DNA from: Tubulanus polymorphus | Lineage: Eukaryota; Nemertea; Palaeonemertea; Tubulaniformes; Tubulanidae | Length of the DNA stretch: 60,000 bases | Assembly (NCBI RefSeq): GCF_964204645.1 | Contig: NC_134028.1 | Location: forward strand, 15,119,263-15,179,262 | Direction of reading: 5' to 3' | Shown: positions 9,989-19,948 of the stretch, in pieces | How positions within the stretch are numbered: the first letter of the stretch is position 1 | Layout of the letters: each line of letters starts with the position of its first letter | Notes under the pieces: generated by a model | What the model was told of the DNA's origin: nothing | Database searches by the model: none | The model's input: only the letters and a program-made list of their open reading frames with translations | Made by a program: the position numbers and the translations under genes

Positions 9989-10903
9989 TTAATCACTTTC
10001 ACTATCATACCCCATCAATTTTTTCAAATTCTCTACCGAATTTTCTTCTTCAAATTCTTTATTATTTTTATACTTATTCTTAACCCTTTTTACCGCATCA
10101 TCGATAGTTGTTTCATTTTTATGCTTATTCATCCAATCAAATTTATCATTATTTTCTACTTTATGTTTCATAGAATCTTTAATATCAATATGCTTATCTG
10201 TAACTATATTTTCATTGTCATCTTTCTTAGTGTTTGACTCCAACATTTCATTTACAATGTTTGATCCTAATATTTTTTAGCAGCAGATAAACCTAATTTA
10301 TCATTACTACGTTCCTTAGATAAAAATTCACCTAATGAATCTTTATATAAATCTTTACCATCTACTTTTTTATTTGAAACAAACTTTGTAACATAATTAA
10401 ATGGGTGTTCTATAAATTCTCTTATACCAACACGATCTATTACATTAATAATATGTGAATTTGTATTCATATGATTATTCCAATTTGATGGAGCGTTTGA
10501 AAATTCACCTTTACAATAATCACAATAATTTCTATTTTCACTAATATTTAATATTATTTCATTATTAGATGTAGAAGGTATTGTATTATTAGATGTAGAA
10601 GGTATTACATTATTAGATGTAGAAGGTATTGCATTATTAGATGTAGAAGGTATTACATTATTAGATGTAGAAGGTATTACATTATTAGATGTAGAAGGTA
10701 TTGCATTATTATCAATTACATTACTTAAATTATCAACAACACCACTTATATTATTATCGATTTCTATTAGTTTAGTTTTATAAATTTTGAAAATAGGATC
10801 AGGATATCAAAGCTATATTACAAGGTATTACATAATATAAACCATCATTATTTTCATGTGTATCGATGTATGGAATATGTTTATATACTTTACCTCCTTC
10901 CAT
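9989..10903 (-). pseudogene. repeat-containing zinc-finger protein with acidic tail, frameshifted
   Basis: Sense order: start at 10903 (MEGGKVYKH..., in AATAAATGG), a conserved ~30-residue head, a stop/frameshift at ~10800, six 8-residue repeats of the NNVIPSTS type (10561-10704), a finger (CDYCKGEFSNAPSNWNNHMN, C2-H2 spacing), a conserved IDRVG.REFIEHPF.YVTKFVSN block, another frameshift at ~10267, then an acidic C-terminus (ends ...DSESD). Copy 2 (41626-42513) has the same plan with different lesions. The ancestral protein was ~300 aa. Function unknown; it is adjacent to the major capsid gene. Confidence 0.6.
10561..10704 (-). repeat. 24-bp coding minisatellite, 6 units
   Basis: ATTATTAGATGTAGAAGGTATT recurs six times with 24-bp period, encoding NNVIPSTS/NNAIPSTS on the minus strand. 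Copy 2 also has six units (42177-42320). Confidence 0.88.
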
Positions 10904-10984
10904 TTATTATATAAATTTTGATTAAAGTTAAAATCTTAATACATAACACTATTTAATTGAGAATTTACAATATTTAATTGCGCG

Positions 10985-12058
10985 TCAGATATAATATAAA
11001 TGTGCATTTTGAAATTTTTGTCCTCTTTTCTTTTTCATGAATAATTGTATTCCATCTTTAGTGTTCTGTAATTTTTTTCCAGAACCATGTAATGAATTAT
11101 CCTCTGTTGTTCTAAAATCTAACCATAATACATATTCATTACCGGTAGAATAATCAATTTGATTAATATTACAATTTTCAGATGATTTAACTTTTTCATT
11201 CATAAAATGTTTTCTAATTTCTGGCCATTGATCTATCATTCTCATTCCTTGACAAAATATTTTATTTGCTATTCCTTCGATAGTTATTTCTACTTTTGTT
11301 ATTTCAGGATTATAATAATTATCAACATTTATTGCGCCATTAGTATATGTTGCAATGGTAAAAAAATATTAATATACCTTTAATAGATCTTCTTGGGAAG
11401 TTAATATTCTCATTAATTATTTCATCATTTGCATTAATAGTTACAGTTTTAAATTTATCAATATAATCATATAATAATGAAAATCCTTGATTGTATTTAG
11501 TTTGAATTATACTTGAAATATTTTCATCAGTTACTGTATCATATTCTAAACATATATTCGATAATTTATAACTCATATCTTTATTAACGCTAGATATTAC
11601 AATTTCATTAACAGGAGCAAATGTTATTTCGAATATAACATCTTCTTGAATTGCGTATTTATATAAAGGTGCATTATTATTTATCAATTCAAAGTCTAAT
11701 GGAATTTTATATTTGCTTCCATATATACTTTTTATCAATTTATCTATAGCATTAGTTAATATTGCATTATGCGCTTCTGATCTTAATTTATTTTGGTTTT
11801 CTGATTGGATTCCTTGAAATATCATATTATTTCTATTTTCTTTAGTTAACCATAAATCTTTAAAATGCATAAATAAATTATAATCATCTAATGAGAAAAC
11901 TGTTTCTGGCCCAATCTTTATAGTTAATTTTTTAATCAAATATCTTCCAACATTATCAACAACATAATTATTATTATTACCGGTTACTTTTATATCGGCC
12001 GATAAATAAATACTATTTGGAACATAAAAAGTATTTTGTGTTAATCGAGGAATTCTAA
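10985..12058 (-). pseudogene. MCP: Polinton major capsid protein (double jelly-roll type), broken
   Basis: Recognised by family-wide conserved stretches: RIPRLTQNTFYVPNS, FSLDDYNLFMHFKDLWLTK, KIPLDFELINN, ITFAPVNEIV, CQGMRMIDQWPEIRKHF and YVLWLDFRTTEDNSLHGSGK. These are typical of the Polinton/adintovirus hexon-like capsid protein. The first ~35 codons are missing: a deletion at ~12060 fuses the gene to the remains of the upstream coiled-coil gene. A one-base A-run expansion near 11355 shifts the frame, and another shift occurs near the 3' end. Copy 2 is 42588-43740. It would form the icosahedral shell; unusable here. Confidence 0.82.
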
Positions 12059-12898
12059 CATATATATGATTCTTGCATACCTTTAATTTCTCTACGTGCT
12101 TGTCCAGGAAATGCTTCTAATTCATCATCAGTTAAATCAAGTAATCCTTTTTCTAATAGATGTTGTATTCGATTTATTCCAGTACTATTCATCTCTTCTT
12201 CTGAATCTCTTAATCTATCAATTTGTTTTTCTAATACTAATTGTAATTGACTTGAATCATTATCAATTTGTTGAATATCTCTTCTCGAAGTTTCGGGTGT
12301 TGAAGATCTTAATTTTTTTAATCGATCTCTATACTCTTCCATTTCTGTTTCTGAATTTTTATTGATTATTTTTAAGAAGTAATCAATTCTTTCACTAAAT
12401 TCTGTTATATTATCAACTCTTTCTTCTTGTGTAACATCAGTTATTTCATTACTATTACTTATTCTCTTAATTCTAACTGAAAGTTGATTCCGCTAATATT
12501 TTATTTAGTCTTGTTCTTTGATTAGTGATATCAATATAATAATCACCATCCACACGATAATAATATTTACCTTTTTAAAGTTTTAAATTTTGTACTAAAT
12601 GTCTGGCACCTCTGGCATTTATATTATATCCAGATCTTTCAAATACAGGTTGGAATTTATGTATAAATTCTTTATATTGTAAATCTTCTTTTAATAAACC
12701 TGGATTTTCATTTTCAGGATATATTCTCGATCTAGTTCTTTTATCATTTTCTTCTGTTGATGGGGCTTTAGAACCACTATCTGCTAAATTAGAATTACGC
12801 GCTGATGAATTATCATCATCAATATTAGTTTCATCAATATATCCTTCATTATTATTTCCCATGCCATCCAATGGAATATCTTCTCCACCTTCTGCCAT
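12059..12898 (-). pseudogene. acidic coiled-coil membrane protein, 3'-truncated copy B
   Basis: The N-terminus (MAEGGEDIPLDGMG, start in TGTAAATGG) and the ~105 following residues match the intact 483-aa protein of copy 2 (43761-45212). A stop at ~12575 and a frameshift at ~12480 follow. The frame resumes at 12342-12059 with a helical charged segment (GLLDLTDDELEAFPGQARREI) corresponding to GLLDATKQELEDL in copy 2. The coiled coil and transmembrane C-terminus are deleted up to the capsid gene. It is the second of two tandem, diverged copies. Confidence 0.65.
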
Positions 12899-13457
12899 TT
12901 ACATAATAAAAAAATTTAGCATTTTCTTTATTAAAATCTTTTCTATTTAGTTTTATCTCTCGTTCTGTAACATCAGTTATAACATCATTAATGATTTTCT
13001 TAATTCTAGATTGTTCTAATTTAATTAAAGTTGATTTTGTTATTATTTTATCGAGACTTTTATTAGAAGAAATCTTAAAATAATAGTCATCTTTTAAATG
13101 CCAATAATAATCACCATTTGAATATTTTAAACCTTCTACTAAATAATCCATACATTTATTTGTTATATTGAAACCAGATCTTTTTAACATTGGTTTAAAT
13201 TCATGAGTAATTTCATTATAATTTAATTCTTTTTTTGTTATTTCTGGAACTTCATTTTCAATATCTTTTCTCGATTTAGCTCCTCTAATATATTCATCTG
13301 TTGACGGGGCTTTAGAACCAGGAACAACTTCTGGTAAATTAGTATTATATTCTGTTTTATTATCATTACTTGTTTCACTAAAATCAGGTGGTTGTTCATC
13401 AGTTATGCCAGGTTCATCTAAAGGACCCATTGGAAAATATTCTCCACCTTCTGCCAT
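12852..13457 (-). pseudogene. tandem partial paralogue of the MAEGGE protein, copy A
   Basis: The reading frame begins MAEGGEYFPMGPL in the TGTAAATGG context and shares the GSKAPSTDE and NITNK/NINARG blocks with the neighbouring copy. It is much more diverged than expected for a recent duplicate. It runs ~180 residues of homologous sequence then reads into the start region of copy B (its last ~20 residues are out-of-frame copy-B sequence), so it is a 3'-truncated tandem duplicate. Copy 2 has only one gene here. Confidence 0.6.
12899..12920 (-). promoter_or_regulatory. T-tract plus TAAATG start motif
   Basis: Minus strand: TTTTTTTATTATGTAAATGG at the start of the MAEGGE copy B gene. Resembles the poxvirus late promoter layout. 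Confidence 0.5.
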
Positions 13458-13480
13458 TTACATAATAAAAAATTAAAATT
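13458..13480 (-). promoter_or_regulatory. T-tract plus TAAATG start motif
   Basis: Minus strand: TTTTTTATTATGTAAATGG, nearly the same as at 12899. Confidence 0.5.
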
Positions 13481-14796
13481 TAAAATATAATATTCCTCCG
13501 ATTACAATTCCTATACAAGTTATAGCTAATTTAGTATTTTCATGGGATTTATTATCATCATTTAGTTTAATTATATCATGTTGAATATTATCAGTTTTAA
13601 TATTTTCTGTAGTATTATAATCTGGTTTAGAATCATTATCCAATTTAATATTTTTAGTTTTAGTTTCTTCTTGATTGAATATGTTTTTTATTTTTTTCAC
13701 CTTCCATTAATTTTGGAGCAGTAATAATCTTTTTATTTATAACATTAAATCCAAATGAATTATTTATTGTTGCAGTTTTAATTAGATTATTATAACCAAT
13801 TATATTTCCCATCTTTAATACTAAATCATTAGAAATAATTAATAGATAAGGACCTATACAATAATTTAATCTAATATGTGATTTATCTAAATAATTTTGA
13901 TATCTTACAATGTTTTCTGGAATCGATCTATTTTTATCATTATGAATGGAATCTTCAAATAATACTTTGAATTGTTTCTGCGCATCGAATGAAGTGTTAT
14001 CATTTCCAACTATTGGCGATCTTGTTTCAACTTGCGCACCTAAAATACATATCAAATAAGTTCTAATTGATTGATTTATTCTTTGTATTCCAGCTTTAGT
14101 AAAACATTCACTATTTTCTAAAATGAAATTAACCCAACCATTATTGTTTTGTTGTTGTATATTATTATAATATTTTGGTAATTCATTCCAATTTAGTGTT
14201 CTTATATCTGAATTTGTCATTATTTTTCCAAATTCTTTAGTATATAATATTCCTAATCCACCCATTGTTCCAATTTTTGCTCTAAAATCTTTATTTGAAT
14301 TAATATTAAATTCATTACATATTTTATAAAACTTAGAAAAATTAATATTATTATTCAATTCTTTAAAATATTTTGAACCTGGTAAGGGACATTCTAATTC
14401 ATCTTATATTAATTTTATTTGAAAATAAGTATGAAATCTAAAAAGTGATAACATCAATGGTAAACTTGGTTTGTTTAAATGATCATTCCAACTAATTCCG
14501 AATCCTGTTGTTGCGCAATAAACAGCAAAATTTAATTGGTTCTGCCAATACTTCATATTAGATTTTAATCACCATTGTTTTGCCTCATTTAAATTTTTGA
14601 AATTAATTGTATACACATGAAATATATTTTCCATCTTTACATGAAAATTATTACTTTCAGTAACATAAATATATAAATCAATTAATGAATTTAAAACTTC
14701 ATTTCTATATGTAATATCTTTATTAAAATCTATTGCTGGAATATTATATTTAATTGATTTATTATATTGGAAAGCTTTTGGAAAACTATCTACCAT
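13473..14796 (-). pseudogene. conserved Polinton protein (~440 aa, tail-anchored), three lesions
   Basis: It starts MVDSFPKAFQYNKSIKYN in AATAAATGG. Conserved landmarks are NFAVYCATTGCGISWNDHL, a FRFHTYFQ helix, a GLGILYTKEFG loop and a C-terminal membrane anchor (LAITCIGIVIGGILYF). In-frame stops lie near 14571 and 14404, with a frameshift near 13690. Apparent separate genes at 13473-13700, 13660-14358 and 14569-14796 are pieces of this one: the upstream frame runs directly into the 14358 piece, whose apparent start is TTG. The family recurs in invertebrate Polintons, but I know no assigned function. A virion-associated role is inferred from its position among capsid genes. Confidence 0.65.
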
Positions 14797-14818
14797 TTAT
14801 TTAATTAAAAAATTAATA
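14797..14818 (-). promoter_or_regulatory. T-tract plus TAAATG start motif
   Basis: Minus strand: TTTTTTAATTAAATAAATGG before the 440-aa gene. Confidence 0.5.
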
Positions 14819-15091
14819 ATTAACTAATTCTTTTAATAATTTATCTTGTTCTTCAACTGTTATATGACCATTTAAACTCATTATATAATCTAGTGTATTC
14901 TTTAATTTATTAATTTCTTTTATATTAGTTTTAATTTTTTCTTTATTACTTTTTATATTTAATTTTGAACTTATACCTGTTAAAACACTTGAACTTAATC
15001 CTAATACACCAATTGATATAGCTAAAGGTGTTAATGGACTGAATATTGCTAAAAATGTTATTACAGAAATAATTGTAACCGAACCACTCAT
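14813..15091 (-). CDS. small hydrophobic protein, 92 aa
   Basis: Residues 4-45 are strongly hydrophobic (two possible transmembrane helices, VTIISVITFLAIFSPLTPLAISIGVLG) and residues 48-92 are a charged helical tail. The start ATG is in GATTATGAG, the one exception to the TAAATG rule in this block. It follows the 47-aa ORF by 3 nt, so it may be expressed with it. The copy-2 homologue (46572-46851) has lost its ATG and carries a frameshift. Membrane location inferred; function unknown. Confidence 0.55.
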   Translation of the reverse strand: MSGSVTIISVITFLAIFSPLTPLAISIGVLGLSSSVLTGISSKLNIKSNKEKIKTNIKEINKLKNTLDYIMSLNGHITVEEQDKLLKELVNY

Positions 15092-15094
15092 AAT

Positions 15095-15238
15095 CTAATA
15101 ATATATAATTTTACTTTTTAAATATTTTTTCTTTTTAACTTTTAAATCATTTTCAAATTCTAATATTTGTTTTTCTAAATACGTTTTTAATTTAGTTTTA
15201 TTTATATCATGAGGAATAATATCAATATTATCATCCAT
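15095..15238 (-). CDS. very small basic protein, 47 aa
   Basis: An ORF starting MDDNIDIIPHDINK with a Lys-rich helical C-terminus, preceded by a T-tract and AATAAATGG exactly as in its larger neighbours. The stop is 3 nt before the next start. In copy 2 the ATG is ATT. The promoter-like context rather than length is the reason to call it. Confidence 0.5.
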   Translation of the reverse strand: MDDNIDIIPHDINKTKLKTYLEKQILEFENDLKVKKKKYLKSKIIYY

Positions 15239-15260
15239 TTATTTAGCAAAAAAAATTACT
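15239..15260 (-). promoter_or_regulatory. T-tract plus TAAATG start motif
   Basis: Minus strand: TTTTTTTTGCTAAATAAATG before the 47-codon ORF. Confidence 0.5.
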
Positions 15261-15324
15261 AATTAGTGAACTAATAAGCAACAAATATAACAATAACTCT
15301 TCAACCTAAAATCCATTTTATTTC

Positions 15325-15681
15325 TTATTTCTGTTGTTCATTACTTGGGGTATAATAATCTGATATTGTAGGTTTATGTAGAGATAATTTTTCTTTATTG
15401 GCTACCGCGTTAAATAAACTCATTGCATCATCAACTGATTGAAAATCTCTATGTGAAATCTTCTGATCATATAATTCCTTGTTAATATAATCCATATAGT
15501 TTTGCCTCTTTTCTCTATATTCTTCTGCTGCTTTGTTGTATTTTTCTAATGCTAAGTTATGTCTTTTTTGTTCTGTTAATGATCCATTTTTATCAATATG
15601 CTTAAATAAATAACCACCGCCGGTAAATGCTAAAGCGTCAACAATTGCCGATCCTATAATAGTTATAACTGCAGAAGCCAT
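15325..15681 (-). CDS. conserved Polinton small protein (GGGYLFKHIDKNG family), C-terminally cut
   Basis: 118 aa. N-terminal hydrophobic segment (residues 3-26, AVITIIGSAIVDALAFTGGGYLF), then a long charged helix (EQKRHNLALEKYNKAAEEYREKRQNYMDY), then a conserved SDYYTPSNEQQK. The intact copy-2 protein (47019-47441, 140 aa) continues into a second membrane segment; here a TAA at 15325 removes it. The family is common in invertebrate Polintons. A two-ended membrane protein of the particle is plausible, but its role is unknown. The start lies in AATAAATGG. Confidence 0.7.
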   Translation of the reverse strand: MASAVITIIGSAIVDALAFTGGGYLFKHIDKNGSLTEQKRHNLALEKYNKAAEEYREKRQNYMDYINKELYDQKISHRDFQSVDDAMSLFNAVANKEKLSLHKPTISDYYTPSNEQQK

Positions 15682-15705
15682 TTATTTAGTGAAATAATTA
15701 CGCAT

Positions 15706-15927
15706 TTATATAGGAGGAATATATTTTTGTTTTTCCAAATAATCAATTGTTAAATTAGATAAAGTTACTGCTAATGTTAATTTTAAAATATCATTTATAT
15801 CAAATCTATCAACATTAACACTTCCCATTTTGAATACTTTTTTTAATACCATTGAATAACCAACAGTTTCAACTGATAGTAATGCTCCATTATATAATCC
15901 AGTTATTATCCACTTATTATCACTCAT
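15706..15927 (-). CDS. small membrane protein, 73 aa
   Basis: Begins MSDNKWIITGLYNGALLSVE. Weakly hydrophobic segments at ~8-25 and ~48-60 (LKLTLAVTLSNLTI). Start context TTTTTTTGATAAATAAATGA. Copy 2 has a frameshifted homologue (47465-47687). It sits next to the GGGYLFKHID gene; the pair is characteristic of Polintons. No function known to me. Confidence 0.6.
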   Translation of the reverse strand: MSDNKWIITGLYNGALLSVETVGYSMVLKKVFKMGSVNVDRFDINDILKLTLAVTLSNLTIDYLEKQKYIPPI

Positions 15928-15948
15928 TTATTTATCAAAAAAATTACT
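15928..15948 (-). promoter_or_regulatory. T-tract plus TAAATG start motif
   Basis: Minus strand: TTTTTTTGATAAATAAATGA. In this case the T-tract also encodes the end of the preceding gene. Confidence 0.45.
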
Positions 15949-16017
15949 ATCATCAAAATATTTAGTTATCTTATTTATGATTATTTCACCATTTATTTCA
16001 TTACTAGTTTCATTTGT

Positions 16018-16284
16018 TTATATTTCAATTATTATTTTTCTAATATCATCGATGATAAAATCTTCATCTAATTCATAAAATCTTAAAGATTCTCTAATTA
16101 AATTAGTAATCTTTTCTACATTTAAAGTTTCTTTATCTATTGTTGTTTCATACTCAAATGTTGTTTCATTAGAAAATGCAATATTTTTAATATGTGTAAT
16201 TACATCATTAATGTTAAATTTCATTTCTTTCTCACGTTTAAAATCAAACCCAAAACATATACTCGGTCCAACAGTTATATTCAT
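16018..16284 (-). CDS. small acidic protein, 88 aa (truncated)
   Basis: MNITVGPSICFGFDFKREKE..., charged with predicted helical C-terminus. A TAA at 16018 ends it. In copy 2 the same frame has Tyr at that codon and continues ~30 residues to a stop directly abutting the next ATG, so the original gene reached ~15928. Start context TATAAATGA with an upstream T7 run. Unknown function. Confidence 0.55.
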   Translation of the reverse strand: MNITVGPSICFGFDFKREKEMKFNINDVITHIKNIAFSNETTFEYETTIDKETLNVEKITNLIRESLRFYELDEDFIIDDIRKIIIEI

Positions 16285-16305
16285 TTATATAGTGAAAAAA
16301 ATTAC
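16285..16305 (-). promoter_or_regulatory. T-tract plus TAAATG start motif
   Basis: Minus strand: TTTTTTTCACTATATAAATG. Confidence 0.5.
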
Positions 16306-17057
16306 TCTTTACATCTTATAACTAATTCATAAATTACAGGAAAGTTATTCAAATCAATTAAATAACCATTATGATTTCTTATTTCTAATCTAAAATTATT
16401 AAAATGTGGAATACAAGGTTTGAAATCACATTCAGCTAAATTATAATTTATTTGAGTTCCAAATCGTTTGACATTTTTTAATGGTAAAATATTTAATAAA
16501 CCAGAATTACAAATTGTATCTTTAGTTGCTTCGAATGTTTTTGTAGGATCAATTAAATTACAACAAATATAGAAGTGCGTAAAAGGTATTATATTTGGTG
16601 TAGTATCAACATTTGAATAAACTTTATTTGGATTAACTCCTAGCATTTTAGCTAATGGTTTTCTTACTATGAATTTATATTGTTCATTAGTTAACTTTAT
16701 TCTTATTTTATTAGTACTATCAATTTTATTAAATTTAATGTTAAACCCAACAGATTCACCCACTTTTAACCGAGCTCTTCTATTAATTTCTTGAGATAAT
16801 GTTTCTCAATTATATAATCCTGGTCTTAGAAATAGATGATACCATTTATCCATATTTTTATCATGAATCATAAACAATCTATGATCAAAACTTTTAATCG
16901 ATATATTGTAAAAAGAATTACATAAACTTATATTAACTAATTTTAAATCAACACAATTCTTGAATTCTCTATCTAATTGAACTAATAAATTATGTGATTT
17001 ATAATTTGTAAGTTTTCTAGAATCTACAAATATTCTGTATTCTTTTAAATCCACCAT
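16302..17057 (-). pseudogene. minor capsid (penton-like) candidate, nonsense mutation
   Basis: About 250 codons starting MVDLKEYRIFVDSRKL in AATAAATGG. An in-frame TGA follows PGLYN at ~16806, after which the frame continues to 16302. Features typical of the Polinton/virophage minor capsid protein: an N-terminal strand-rich part, a middle FYICCNLI/FKPCIPHF segment and a C-terminal IRNHNGYLIDLNNFPVIYELVIR strand pair. This assignment rests on pattern and gene position, not alignment. Copy 2 (48042-48798) has a frameshift instead of the stop. Confidence 0.6.
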
Positions 17058-17071
17058 TTATTTTACATATT

Positions 17072-17425
17072 TTATTCGAAATCTATTTCATGGTGCCCTT
17101 TTTCATTCTTACCTTTGTATACGAAATAGAAATCTCCAGAACATAATTCTTCTAGATCTTCACTTGATAATCTATGAAATCTATCTGGTAAATATGTTCT
17201 GAATTTATACGTATTTCCTTTTAATCCTTCATATTCTAAGTGTATAACTAATTTATCTCCATATTTGTTAGTAACTGTAACAATATCTGTAATTAGATAT
17301 TTCTTATGGATTGTTAATTCTTTTAACTTCTTAAATTTATAATCTACTGATTTGACATTTGAAGTATCTTTTATTCTATCTAGAAATAATTTGTTGTTCT
17401 CACTGTGCGCTTGTTTACTCTCCAT
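17072..17425 (-). CDS. small conserved protein, 117 aa, OB-like pattern
   Basis: Starts MESKQAHSENNKLF in TATAAATGG. Beta-rich pattern KYLITDIVTVTNKYGDKLVIHLEY then YLPDRF, and a conserved end YFVYKGKNEKGHHEIDF. Related short proteins occur beside PolB in many invertebrate Polinton-like loci. A single-strand DNA-binding (OB-fold) role would fit the strand pattern and neighbourhood but is only a guess. Copy 2 (48816-49169) carries one in-frame stop. Confidence 0.6.
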   Translation of the reverse strand: MESKQAHSENNKLFLDRIKDTSNVKSVDYKFKKLKELTIHKKYLITDIVTVTNKYGDKLVIHLEYEGLKGNTYKFRTYLPDRFHRLSSEDLEELCSGDFYFVYKGKNEKGHHEIDFE

Positions 17426-17454
17426 TTATAATACATATTTTTATTAAAATTTGA

Positions 17455-19948
17455 TTAACACGTTAGAATTCTTTTCATTATCTCGTTCTCTTTTGTTTCT
17501 TCTCTTTTAAATTTTAAGTATTCATCTAAATTACAACCATAAGCAACTGTATGAATTCCATCATCTAAAATATATCTTTTATCATCAAAAGGGTTTAGAC
17601 TTATCTTTTCAATTTCTTCAATAAACATTTCATGATCTTCAGATCTTAAACATCTCATCTTATGTTTTCTAACTTCTTCATTGAATATACAATTGATGTA
17701 ATCTTTGAAATGAATATTCTTTTCTACTAGACTTTTGGTTATTCCTTTTAACTTTTTAGCTTCATGTTCTTTAGTTTTATATGAATACATTTTAGATCTA
17801 ATACCGATGAATTCAATCATTTCTTCACCACCTAATTCATCTTTGAATTTACCAGGAACGTTTTTATTATCATTGCTAAACAATTCATGATTTTTAGGAT
17901 AATTACTGAAATCAAAATGATGTTTTAATGTTTTTAAATCATCTGTTATGTTATAAGTTTTTATCTTTAATATGTAACTGTCAGCATCAAAATATAAGAT
18001 TTCTATATCTTTTTCTCCAAAAAGTGGTTGTAATACATTATAATAGAATTCATACATTAGTAATTTTGATAATTCTAAAACTGAAACTCCAACATAAATT
18101 GGTTTATTAAATGTCATTGATGTTCTTCTCATTTTAAATGCGGCTAAATTTTCATCAAATATTCTGTTACCTAAAAACTTAGGATATGATTGTAAATGCC
18201 TTATCCTTTTGCCATTACTTACTAACTCAATATCATTTCTATTTCTAATATTTTCACAAGTCTTACCATAGAATGCATTATTCATTAGTTTGAAGAAATC
18301 TTTCTCAAAATCAGTTTTAGCTTTAGTTCTCTGTTTGGTGTTAAAATCTATATATTTTTCTAACCACTTAGATTGACTGAATGAAATATAACTATGTACT
18401 TTTTTTACGATCATTCCTTGTTTTAGATAAAACTTTAACATTCTATAATGTACTACATAATTATATTTATCTTCTTGAGTTACCATTAACTTTACTGTAT
18501 GAATATGATTTTCAGGTTTAATTCTTTTTTGATAATTTGATAATTCTTCATGAGTTACAGTTTTATGTTCTGGACAGTATGCTAGATTTCTAGATTCAAA
18601 TTTAATATGTTCAGGATATTCTAAATCTACAACAAAGAAGCAACCAGTATCTGAATCATCTGCAATATCTAGGATTCTTTTCTTCCAATCAAATTTATCA
18701 TTATTTTCATGTTGTGAAACTTCACTTATTTCAAATACTCCATAAGGTTGTGGTTCCATCATTGCCCAACCATATAGATTATTTGCATCTATATATAATA
18801 ATTTATATCCGGGGTTATCATTTACATTGAAATATCTATCACCTAATACACCTGAAACACCTCCTCTTATAGATTTTTCAAATAATAATAATTGATCTAT
18901 ATTTGTTAACAAATCAATTTTCATATCTGTAAATTTTAATCCACAATCCCATGTTAAACCTGGACTAGAATAACAATGACATGGATCAATGTTAAAATAT
19001 TTTAGGTTTACATCTCTAAACCTTTCGAATATATCGGTTAATAATAATACATCTGATTTTAGATATGAATCTACTAATTGTCCATGATTTTCTATTTTGA
19101 AATGATTCCAAATATTCAATGTTCTATTATAGACTTCATCTTTAACATATTCATTTTTTAATTCATCATCGAATTGTTCTTTCAATAATTCAGTTATGTT
19201 AAAATCATTATGATTTTTATAGACAGAATATGGAATTGCGCCTTTACATCTCATTAATTGAAAATCATCATTATTTGGGTAGTGTTGTTTTAATATTTTT
19301 AATTCATCATCAACTAATGATTTTGATAAGTTATCTATATTTTATATTTAAAAATCTATATGAATCTATAAATCCTAGGCAACCAAATTGGAATGATTTA
19401 TAATTCTCAGATGTTCTAGCTAACATTTTAAATTTATAAGTTGGTATTTTATCTTTTGATCTATTTGAATTTAATCTTTCTATTTCATTATTAATTTCTT
19501 CTATTTTATGACATAACTGTTTGATAAATAAATGTGCATCATATCCTGATAGATTATGAAATATAATGGTACAAAGTTAATTTTCTTAGCTTGTAAGTTA
19601 CAATTCTCATGTGCAGCGCCTCTAAACTTTCCATTCAAATGATCATGGTCTCTTACTTTTTTATCTTTATAATTAAATATCTTTTCACAATAATAACATT
19701 TATCTGCAAACTCAAATGCTTCTTTATCTTCTTCTGTCATTATAATTTCTATATTTTTATTTAACTTTTCATTAAATCTTATTTCATATTCAATTAATAA
19801 GTCACAAAAATGATTGATAACATTTTCATTTCTATAATGATAATATTCACTTTCAATTAGTTCTGGATAATCAGATTTAATATACAACCCGAAAGCAGCA
19901 GCTGATTGATGAATCTTTTTAATAGTATTTGTTATTTGCGGTTCATCT
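17455..19948 (-). pseudogene. POLB: Polinton family-B DNA polymerase, C-terminal part
   Basis: Protein-primed-type PolB that would replicate the element. Motif A LYIDANNLYGWAM, motif B KLMNNAFYGKTCEN and motif C LYFDADSY are present; copy 2 has DTDS at motif C, so one residue is altered here. The endonuclease-VII-like block DHDHLNGKFRGAAHENCN lies near 19640-19590. A frame break at 19255 and a decayed tract at ~19330-19360 separate it into pieces. It is interrupted at 19948 by the BEL element; the rest of the gene lies at 26468-27711. Confidence 0.9.

Noticed and set aside
9968-10237. + strand 89-residue hydrophobic frame
   Set aside because: Antisense of the acidic C-terminal coding part at 9989-10246; no conservation in copy 2.
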